NCBI GenBank assembly: GCA_026713285.1
Contig: JAPOOT010000487.1
Location: 1-5,287, forward strand
Source of the DNA: Gemmatimonadota bacterium
GTDB taxonomy: Bacteria > JAAXHH01
Length of the DNA: 5,287 nucleotides
Reading direction: 5' to 3'
Under the pieces are notes generated by a model, which saw only the letters and a list, made by a program, of their open reading frames with translations, did not search any database and had not been told where the DNA came from. Below are positions 1 through 5,287 of the stretch, one piece after another; position 1 is the first letter of the stretch, and the number at the start of each line of letters is the position of its first letter. The position numbers and the translations under genes are program-made.

Positions 1-2193
1 CGGGCCGCCATCTCCGGCGATCCGTGCCGCGTTCCCCCCGGTTCCCGTACCCGAAAGCCAGTATTCTGCCAGCATGAGCGCCATCACCAGGAAGATCAGC
101 GATTTCCAGATTTCATACCTGCCCTCAGCGCTGATGGTCCCGCCTTGGAGGACGTCCGGGGAGCCATCCAGGTCCTTCAGGACAAGATACGTGCCGTATC
201 CGAGAAATCCGGCCGCCCGTACCGGAGTGAATCGAGCCAGGTCCGATTCCCGCGTGTCCGTGTTTACCGCGAACGCCTGCACGACGGCGTCACCGTCCCG
301 CAACGTATACACGCCGGGTTGTTTCGCATCCGGAACTTCCACCGTTATTCCGCTCCGGCCGATACGCGAATTGACCGTCTCCGAACGGCCCGTGGGATAC
401 TCCAGGCTGAGGTCGGCGTTCGCCGGAACGCCGATCAACGGCTGCACCACCGGGTGACCGGTCAGAAATCCTCCTTCGGCAACCGTCACGGCTGGATGTA
501 GATACCTGACGCCTCGATGCATGAACGGTACGAACGCGCTTCTCAATGCCATGTCGCTCCAACCGGTGTTCACGTCTGAAGCGACCAGAAGCGCCCTCCC
601 GCTACCGGATCGGCCTTCGAGAATCGCCGGCGTGCCGTCCATGAACCGTGCAATCACCCGCGCATCGCGGTTCGCCTCCACGGCATAGGAAGCATAGAAC
701 CGGACCGCGCCGGTCGACATCGATTCGGCGGAACGGCCATCGAAGCGGAAAACCGGATGCTCGTAGTCGACCTGGTCCAACCGGTGAAAGGACGTCTTCC
801 GGTCCGGCATCCCCCTTCGAGCCGTAATCGAACATCCGAAGACATCAGAAAAAAACCCATGTCCGTAAACCGCCGGGTCCAGCCCTTCTCCGAGAAACAC
901 CAGTACCCCGCCACCGGAGGAAACATAACGTTCCAGGCTGGAAAGCCGCGCCGGCGTCAGTTCCACTCCTCCATCCACGATCAGTACGCCCGTTTCGTAT
1001 AAATCGCTATTCAACACGTCGGCGGATGCAGTCCGCAGGTCCACGGGCGTGACCAATCCGCCCGACGGCTTCAGCACCTGCTCGATGAAGTACCTGGATT
1101 CGGTCAGTCCTACGGCCGTAACGCCAAACGCTTCAGGGACATTGAAGGTGAAATACCGCCGATTGTCTGCTGCGACGTCATCTTCGTCCAATTCCACGTA
1201 ACCGGAATAACGGCCCGGGGTGTCGATGACCACATTGAACTGAACGGAACCCGTTCCGCCCGGCTCGGCAGTAACCTGGCGGCTGTCACGCGTCTCGCCG
1301 TTTATAACGAGACGGACTTCCCTGGTCAGACTGGTCCGACCGGTCCTACTGGTCCGGCCGGGACGACTGGTCCGACCGTTGCGCGCCGATGCCTCGTTCC
1401 GGCTGGTAAAAGTCGCGACAAACCGTTCCGGCTGATTGCGGATCAGCAGGCCCTCGCTTACGGAAACCGCGTCGATGCTTGCGTTGTCCACGTCACCTGC
1501 CGCGTAGGGATACAGGTATATTGGCGTATGCGGTTCCGATTGCGCTGACGACTCGGATTCCGCCATATCCTGCCAGTCGGTCCGCTGTAAATCGGACAGC
1601 AGGTGGATTTCTTTGTTCGCCGAAACAACGCCGGCCAGTTTTTGCCGCGCGAGACGCAGGGCGCCGGCGATATCCCCCGTTCTTTCCGATACTTCCGCTT
1701 CCGCCAGACGCGCCCTGAGCATTTCCTTCCGGGCCGTGGGAACTTGCGGCATGGCCTCGGGCGGCATGGCCGACAGAATGAGCAGACCCTCGTCGCCTTG
1801 CCGCATCCTGTCGATAATCCGACCGGCCTCGGTCCTGGCGGCGGCAAATGGCGTATCTCCGTAGCGTCCGGCACCCATGCTGTACGAATTGTCCAGCACG
1901 ATGGTAAAGACCGTCCGCTGATCCAGGCCGCTGCCGAACATGGCACCCGCGAGACCTTCGATAACCGGCCTGGCGAAAGCCAGTACCAGAAACAGGATGA
2001 TCAGGGTGCGAAGCAACAGAAGCAGAAGTTCCCGGAGTCTCAGGGCCCGGGAGCGTTGCAGGTGATGACCCCTGATGAAAATCACGGAGCTGAAGTCGAC
2101 GGTGGAGACCCGCTGGCGATGAAACAGGTGCATGATCAGCGGTACGGCGACCGCTACGAGTCCAAACAGCATCAGCGCGTTCAGAAAGGTCAT
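1..2193 (-). CDS. BatA-family membrane protein with von Willebrand A-like and GATase-like domains (C-terminus cut by window edge)
   Basis: The open frame gives 731 residues with no stop before the left edge. Residues 1-77 match the BatA / aerotolerance-regulator N-terminal pattern: a helix at about 5-24, a basic loop with VDFSS, then a Leu-rich helix at about 56-76 ending LAFARPV. A von Willebrand A-like domain follows. It starts with LDNSYSM (D101, S103, S105) and continues with T172 in TGDIAGAL and D201 in LLSDLQR, so all expected MIDAS metal ligands are present. Residues of about 235-345 look beta-rich and carry a tandem repeat at 273-290. Residues of about 350-460 (VLIVDGG, SSGGGVLVFLGEG) resemble the class I glutamine-amidotransferase-like fold seen in this family, without an obvious catalytic Cys. 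A last helix lies at about 698-715. Homologues are inner-membrane proteins, often near MoxR ATPases, and their exact role is poorly defined. The start at 2193 is set by GGAGG seven bases upstream; an in-frame ATG at 2217 lies at or before the predicted transcript start. Family call is firm, function is not. Confidence 0.9.
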   Translation of the reverse strand, partial: MTFLNALMLFGLVAVAVPLIMHLFHRQRVSTVDFSSVIFIRGHHLQRSRALRLRELLLLLLRTLIILFLVLAFARPVIEGLAGAMFGSGLDQRTVFTIVLDNSYSMGAGRYGDTPFAAARTEAGRIIDRMRQGDEGLLILSAMPPEAMPQVPTARKEMLRARLAEAEVSERTGDIAGALRLARQKLAGVVSANKEIHLLSDLQRTDWQDMAESESSAQSEPHTPIYLYPYAAGDVDNASIDAVSVSEGLLIRNQPERFVATFTSRNEASARNGRTSRPGRTSRTGRTSLTREVRLVINGETRDSRQVTAEPGGTGSVQFNVVIDTPGRYSGYVELDEDDVAADNRRYFTFNVPEAFGVTAVGLTESRYFIEQVLKPSGGLVTPVDLRTASADVLNSDLYETGVLIVDGGVELTPARLSSLERYVSSGGGVLVFLGEGLDPAVYGHGFFSDVFGCSITARRGMPDRKTSFHRLDQVDYEHPVFRFDGRSAESMSTGAVRFYASYAVEANRDARVIARFMDGTPAILEGRSGSGRALLVASDVNTGWSDMALRSAFVPFMHRGVRYLHPAVTVAEGGFLTGHPVVQPLIGVPANADLSLEYPTGRSETVNSRIGRSGITVEVPDAKQPGVYTLRDGDAVVQAFAVNTDTRESDLARFTPVRAAGFLGYGTYLVLKDLDGSPDVLQGGTISAEGRYEIWKSLIFLVMALMLAEYWLSGTGTGGNAARIAGDGGP
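1324..1377 (-). repeat. In-frame 18-bp tandem repeat, three copies, inside the BatA-like gene
   Basis: Three adjacent units (1377-1360, 1359-1342, 1341-1324 on the minus strand) each begin GGY CGG ACC AGT and encode GRTSRP, GRTSRT and GRTSLT. The unit length is a multiple of three, so copy-number change would lengthen or shorten the protein without breaking its frame. The repeat makes a basic, Ser/Thr/Gly-rich stretch at residues 273-290, between the von Willebrand A-like domain and the following beta-rich region. It is probably a flexible linker or surface loop. Confidence 0.8.
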
Positions 2194-2200
2194 TCGACTT

Positions 2201-2205
2201 CCTCC
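2201..2205 (-). promoter_or_regulatory. Ribosome binding site of the BatA-like gene
   Basis: GGAGG on the minus strand lies seven bases before the ATG at 2193. It decides in favour of this start over the in-frame ATG at 2217, which would add MDPRGGSR ahead of the conserved family N-terminus and has no comparable site. Confidence 0.75.
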
Positions 2206-2218
2206 ACGTGGGTCCATT

Positions 2219-2247
2219 AATATACCCCCGGCACCGCCGCGCGTAAA
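2219..2247 (-). promoter_or_regulatory. Predicted sigma70-type promoter of the BatA-like gene
   Basis: Read on the minus strand, TTTACG (2247-2242) is followed after exactly 17 bases by TATATT (2224-2219). These match four and five of six consensus bases. Transcription would start near 2212, giving a leader of about 19 bases before the ATG at 2193. This assumes a standard housekeeping sigma factor; no operator is evident inside it. Confidence 0.55.
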
Positions 2248-2256
2248 GCGGTATCA

Positions 2257-2322
2257 TCGGCCGGCCGTAGGCTGCCTGAGCGGGAATCGGCGGCACATGA
2301 CGCGCGGGCGCGGGCCGGCCGA
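2257..2322. repeat. Pair of GGCCGGCC palindromes forming a 10-bp inverted repeat between the divergent promoters
   Basis: TCGGCCGGCC at 2257-2266 is mirrored by GGCCGGCCGA at 2313-2322. One copy is 10 bases upstream of the -35 box of the leftward promoter; the other is 26 bases upstream of the rightward -35 box. The position would suit a shared regulator or a DNA-methylation target. However, each half is already palindromic and the region is very GC-rich, so chance occurrence is quite possible. Confidence 0.3.
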
Positions 2323-2347
2323 ATGGCGTGTTCAGGGTCGATTTTCC

Positions 2348-2376
2348 TTGACACACCGGTCGGCTGCGGGTATCGT
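2348..2376 (+). promoter_or_regulatory. Predicted sigma70-type promoter of carA
   Basis: A perfect -35 box TTGACA (2348-2353) is separated by 17 bases from TATCGT (2371-2376), which matches four of six consensus -10 bases. Transcription would begin near 2383 and leave a leader of about 42 bases. That is too short for a typical attenuator, and no riboswitch-like structure is visible. The promoter lies downstream of the ATG at 2323 that would give a longer carA frame, so it also argues against that start. Confidence 0.65.
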
Positions 2377-2411
2377 GTTTCTAATATTCGGTCAAACCCG
2401 CTGGCAACCCC

Positions 2412-2419
2412 AGAAGGAG
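2412..2419 (+). promoter_or_regulatory. Ribosome binding site of carA
   Basis: AGAAGGAG ends five bases before the ATG at 2425. It fixes the carA start there rather than at upstream in-frame ATG 2323, which would add 34 residues unlike any CarA N-terminus. Confidence 0.85.
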
Positions 2420-2424
2420 CGTTT

Positions 2425-3561
2425 ATGGAGGCATGGCTGGCCCTGGAAGACGGCACAGTCTACGAAGGCGAATCCTTTGGCGCTACCGGGGAAGAGGTTG
2501 GAGAAGTCGTTTTCAACACCAGCATGATCGGATACCAGGAGGTATTGACCGACCCGTCGTATAAAGGTCAGATCGTCACCATGACCTACCCGTTGATCGG
2601 GAATTACGGCGTTAATCCCGGCGATCTGGAATCGCTTCATCCGCACGTGGAAGGATTCGTGGTTCGGGAATACCAGCGAAATCCGAGCAACTGGCGCTCC
2701 ACCGAAAGCCTGGACAAGTTCCTGGACGGTCACGGCGTCGTTGGCATTTCCGGAATCGATACCAGGGCGCTGACCCGACGGCTTCGTGTCGAAGGCGTCA
2801 TGCGCGGGGTCATATGCTCCGGTTCTGCGGCCCCGGACTCACTCGTAAGCAAGGCTAGGACCGCGCATAGCATGGTAGGCATGGATCTGGTCCGCGAGGT
2901 GACCACGGACCGTCCATACCGGTGGGAGGGAGATCACCGAATCTACACAGACCCTCCTGATGGAGAGCCGGACAAGATCTGGAACGACTTTGACGCGCCC
3001 GGTGACTACCGGGTCGTCGTCATGGATTATGGAGTCAAGCACAACATCCTCCGGAACCTGGCGCGCCGTGGCTGCCAGGTCCTCGTTCTACCGGCGGACT
3101 ACACGGCCGAACAGGTGCTGCGGTTGAACCCCGACGGCATCATGTTGTCCAACGGACCGGGCGATCCCGGCGCCGTTCAATATGCCATAGAAGAGTTGAA
3201 AGTCCTCATCGGGCAGAAGCCCATTTTCGGCATCTGCATCGGCCACCAGCTACTCGGCATGGCACTCGGCGGGGAAAGGTTCAAACTGAAGTTCGGCCAC
3301 CGCGGCGCCAACCAACCCGTAAGGCAATGCGAATCCGGACGGGTGGAAATTACCGCCCAGAACCACGGTTTCGCAATCGACGCTGCCACACTTGACGAGT
3401 CCGAGGTGGAGTTGACCCACATCAACTTGAACGACCGCACGCTCGAAGGGCTCAGACACCGGCGGTATCCGGTGTTTTCGGTACAATATCACCCCGAGGC
3501 TTCGCCGGGGCCGCACGACGCGGATTACCTGTTCGACCGATTCATTGCATCCATGCAGTAG
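2425..3561 (+). CDS. carA: Carbamoyl-phosphate synthase small (glutaminase) subunit
   Basis: CarA hydrolyses glutamine and passes ammonia to the large subunit CarB, which makes carbamoyl phosphate for arginine and pyrimidine synthesis in the cytoplasm. The 378-residue product has the usual family length. The N-terminal CarA domain opens with LALEDGTVYEGESFG and includes FNTSMIGYQEVLTDPSY. A class I glutamine amidotransferase domain begins at about residue 195 (VVMDYGVKHNILR) and includes LSNGPGDP (241-248). The nucleophile is C271 in FGICIGHQLLG, followed by KFGHRGANQPV. H356 and E358 in FSVQYHPEASPG complete the catalytic triad. The enzyme therefore looks fully functional. The start at 2425 is set by a strong ribosome binding site and by the promoter position. 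The next gene, 47 bp downstream on the same strand, is not carB but a radical SAM gene, so the synthetase subunit must be encoded elsewhere or further on. Confidence 0.98.
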   Translation: MEAWLALEDGTVYEGESFGATGEEVGEVVFNTSMIGYQEVLTDPSYKGQIVTMTYPLIGNYGVNPGDLESLHPHVEGFVVREYQRNPSNWRSTESLDKFLDGHGVVGISGIDTRALTRRLRVEGVMRGVICSGSAAPDSLVSKARTAHSMVGMDLVREVTTDRPYRWEGDHRIYTDPPDGEPDKIWNDFDAPGDYRVVVMDYGVKHNILRNLARRGCQVLVLPADYTAEQVLRLNPDGIMLSNGPGDPGAVQYAIEELKVLIGQKPIFGICIGHQLLGMALGGERFKLKFGHRGANQPVRQCESGRVEITAQNHGFAIDAATLDESEVELTHINLNDRTLEGLRHRRYPVFSVQYHPEASPGPHDADYLFDRFIASMQ

Positions 3562-3597
3562 ACCAGGCCAACGGTGCTGTTCCAGTTGGTTTCCTAC

Positions 3598-3602
3598 AGG
3601 AG
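3598..3602 (+). promoter_or_regulatory. Ribosome binding site of the radical SAM gene
   Basis: AGGAG ends six bases before the ATG at 3609 and supports that start. The 47-bp gap after carA holds no convincing promoter and no terminator (only a 5-bp CCAAC/GTTGG pairing without a T tract), so cotranscription with carA is likely. Confidence 0.7.
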
Positions 3603-3608
3603 CCAGCA

Positions 3609-5287
3609 ATGCGAAAAAGTATCAAGCACATCCTCTTTCTCGAACCGAAATCCTCCCATCTGCACGTGTATTCGGACGCGTACATTCCGCGTATCGGCTG
3701 CCTGGTGCTCGCGACGATCATGCGGAAGCTGGGTTACGGCGTGCGGGTGATGCTGGAAGAAGTGGAGGAGATCGATACGAACGAGTTCGGGGAAGCCGAC
3801 CTGATCTGCATATCCTCCCTGACCTCGACGGCGCCCGGGTCCTACCAGTACGCCGATTTTATCCGGAACGTCTATCCGGAAAAGACGATCGTGATGGGCG
3901 GGACGCACCCGACTTTCGTACCCGATGAAGCCCTTCTACACAGCGATTTCGTGGTGCGCGGCGAGGGGGAGGAAGCGCTGGTCGAGCTGGTCAAGTGCCT
4001 GGAGTCCGGCGCCGACTACCGCGGCATCGCCAACCTCTCCTGGGTGGAAAACGGCCAGGCGATCCACAATCCGGAGCGACCGAAGGCGGAAGACCTGGAT
4101 GTGCTGCCCATACCGGACTTCAGTCTGGTTCCTTCCGGCAGACTGGATATCATGTCGATACAGACACAGCGTGGCTGCCCTTGGGACTGCAGTTTCTGCA
4201 CGGTGACCAAGCTGAACGGGCACAAGCTGCGCGGCCATTCGGTCGAACGCGTGCTCGATATGCTGGAAGCCTATACGAAGATGCCGAATTTCAGCTACCT
4301 CTTCTTCGCAGATGATATCTTCAACGTGCCGGTGGATCGCACCATGGCCATCATGCAGGGCATGATTGACCGCAGGCTGACCATACCGTGGGCCGCGCAG
4401 ATGCGCCACGAAATCTCGAAGCAGCCTGAGTTGATGAAGAAGATGCGCCAGGCGGGATGCGACCGCGTGATGGTCGGTTTTGAATCCATCGACGAAACGG
4501 CCCTCGAGCTGTACGGCAAGAAAGAGACTGCGCTGGACGTGGAACGGGCCATCGACGCGATCCATGACCACGGGATCGATCTCCACGCCATGTTCATTGC
4601 CGGCGCAGATTCGGACCATCCGGAAACCATCAAGACGCAGTTCGAATTCGCCAAGAAGAAGGACCTGGCGACCTCGCAGTGCATGATCCTGACGTATCTG
4701 CCCGGTTCCGAAGACACCATCCGTTACGATCTCCAGGGCGGCGAGTACCTGAGCCACGACTGGAGCCATTACGACGGCCACCATGCCAACCACCCCGTAC
4801 CGAACATGACCCGTTACGAACTGGTCAACACGGTGATGGAAGGCATGAAGGGCATGTACGCGCCGCACCGCATCCTGTCCAAGCTGGGCAGCGCGGCGTG
4901 GAACGCGGTCAAGTTCAACAAGCGGGAGGCCACCCGTCAACTGCGCAACGGGTTGCTCAGGCTGAACGGTTATTCGATCCTGCGCCGCTGGTTCAACGAG
5001 CACACCGACTACCTGGCCGATCTGCGGGCCGAGAACGTCTCCCTGTCGCCGGACCGCTACAAGCGCGTGCTCCTGGCCGTTTCCAACGTGGACGTGAGTC
5101 GCGTGCTCCACAAGTTCCTGGACGAGATGAACATACGCGTGGAAGAATACAGCGAGGAGAAACTCTCCGCACTCAAGGATTCGGACCTCGTCGTCATGGC
5201 GGGAGAGATGGTGGACGACGTGAGGGCCAAGGTCCAGAACCTGCACATCTTCCCGGTACACGACAAGAATACGCGTATGGACCGGAC
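3609..5287 (+). CDS. Cobalamin-binding-domain radical SAM protein, substrate unknown (3' end cut by window edge)
   Basis: The frame encodes at least 559 residues. Residues of about 1-135 form a B12-binding-type Rossmann domain, with IMRKLGYGVRVM, DLICISSLTST, VMGGTHPTFVP (95-105) and VVRGEGEEAL (115-124). As is common in class B radical SAM proteins, the DxHxxG cobalamin-ligand motif is not seen. The radical SAM domain follows. Its RGCPWDCSFC supplies C190, C194 and C197 for the 4Fe-4S cluster that binds S-adenosylmethionine; FFADDIF (232-238) and MVGFESID are further family features. After the barrel comes a His-rich segment around W385-H395 containing YDGHH, a motif I recall from related uncharacterised proteins. 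From about R483 an extra alpha/beta segment begins (RVLLAVSNVD, DSDLVVMAGEM) that is not part of the standard architecture. Homologues methylate or rearrange unreactive carbons, for example in tetrapyrrole, lipid or natural-product pathways. No specific reaction can be assigned here. Confidence 0.93.
   Translation, partial: MRKSIKHILFLEPKSSHLHVYSDAYIPRIGCLVLATIMRKLGYGVRVMLEEVEEIDTNEFGEADLICISSLTSTAPGSYQYADFIRNVYPEKTIVMGGTHPTFVPDEALLHSDFVVRGEGEEALVELVKCLESGADYRGIANLSWVENGQAIHNPERPKAEDLDVLPIPDFSLVPSGRLDIMSIQTQRGCPWDCSFCTVTKLNGHKLRGHSVERVLDMLEAYTKMPNFSYLFFADDIFNVPVDRTMAIMQGMIDRRLTIPWAAQMRHEISKQPELMKKMRQAGCDRVMVGFESIDETALELYGKKETALDVERAIDAIHDHGIDLHAMFIAGADSDHPETIKTQFEFAKKKDLATSQCMILTYLPGSEDTIRYDLQGGEYLSHDWSHYDGHHANHPVPNMTRYELVNTVMEGMKGMYAPHRILSKLGSAAWNAVKFNKREATRQLRNGLLRLNGYSILRRWFNEHTDYLADLRAENVSLSPDRYKRVLLAVSNVDVSRVLHKFLDEMNIRVEEYSEEKLSALKDSDLVVMAGEMVDDVRAKVQNLHIFPVHDKNTRMDR

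Noticed and set aside
1321..1380. Collagen-like Gly-X-Thr/Pro run on the plus strand
   Set aside because: It is the reverse reading of the 18-bp repeat within the BatA-like gene. No plus-strand gene signals surround it.
2194..2217. Eight-residue extension of the BatA-like protein from the in-frame ATG at 2217
   Set aside because: It lies at or before the predicted transcript start and lacks a ribosome binding site; the ATG at 2193 has GGAGG seven bases upstream and begins the conserved family N-terminus.
1603..2220. 205-codon plus-strand open frame opposite the BatA-like gene
   Set aside because: It lies entirely opposite the conserved N-terminal and von Willebrand A-like coding region, has a low-complexity Gln/Gly/Arg-rich product and no convincing ribosome binding site.
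2323..2424. 34-residue N-terminal extension of CarA from the ATG at 2323
   Set aside because: The start lies upstream of the predicted promoter, has no good ribosome binding site and adds sequence unlike CarA. The ATG at 2425 has AGAAGGAG at ideal distance and gives the family N-terminus.
3568..3589. Possible hairpin (CCAAC/GTTGG) between carA and the radical SAM gene as a terminator
   Set aside because: The stem is only 5 bp with a loop of about 12 bases and no following T tract, so it does not look like an intrinsic terminator.
3936..5261. 441-codon open frame antisense to the radical SAM gene
   Set aside because: It is in exact codon register with the sense gene, so its stops occur only opposite TTA, CTA or TCA codons, which are rare in this GC-rich gene. 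It ends opposite a CTA Leu codon at 3936-3938. The predicted protein is rich in His, Val, Arg and Gln with no recognisable family, whereas the sense strand shows clear radical SAM motifs.

Overview
The window comes from a GC-rich bacterial chromosome. It holds three protein-coding genes, two of them cut by the window edges, in a divergent layout. No RNA genes, insertion sequences, CRISPR arrays or phage genes were seen. The organism cannot be named from this sequence. The genes fit an uncultured Gram-negative-type lineage; an FCB-group or similar environmental phylum is a guess based only on gene types.

Left part (1-2193, minus strand): one long open frame encoding a membrane-anchored protein of the BatA / 'aerotolerance regulator N-terminal' family. 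It has two N-terminal membrane helices, a von Willebrand A-like domain with a complete set of metal-site (MIDAS) residues, a beta-rich linker carrying an 18-bp in-frame tandem repeat, a glutamine-amidotransferase-like region and a C-terminal membrane helix. It runs off the left edge close to its expected end.

Middle (2194-2424): a 231-bp divergent intergenic region. It has a good sigma70-type promoter for each side: TTTACG-17-TATATT leftwards and TTGACA-17-TATCGT rightwards. Between them lie two copies of the 8-bp palindrome GGCCGGCC.

Right part (plus strand): carA (2425-3561), the glutaminase subunit of carbamoyl-phosphate synthase. It is followed after 47 bp by a gene (3609 to the right edge) for a cobalamin-binding-domain radical SAM protein of unknown substrate. 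That protein carries an additional alpha/beta segment at its C-terminus. The short gap and absence of a terminator suggest carA and the radical SAM gene share a transcript. carB is not the next gene.

How the genes work together: CarA supplies ammonia from glutamine for carbamoyl phosphate, feeding arginine and pyrimidine synthesis. The radical SAM protein and the BatA-like protein have no evident mechanistic link to it. Nothing here amounts to a clearly new system. The most notable points are the repeat-bearing linker in the BatA-like protein and the uncharacterised radical SAM enzyme downstream of an isolated carA.
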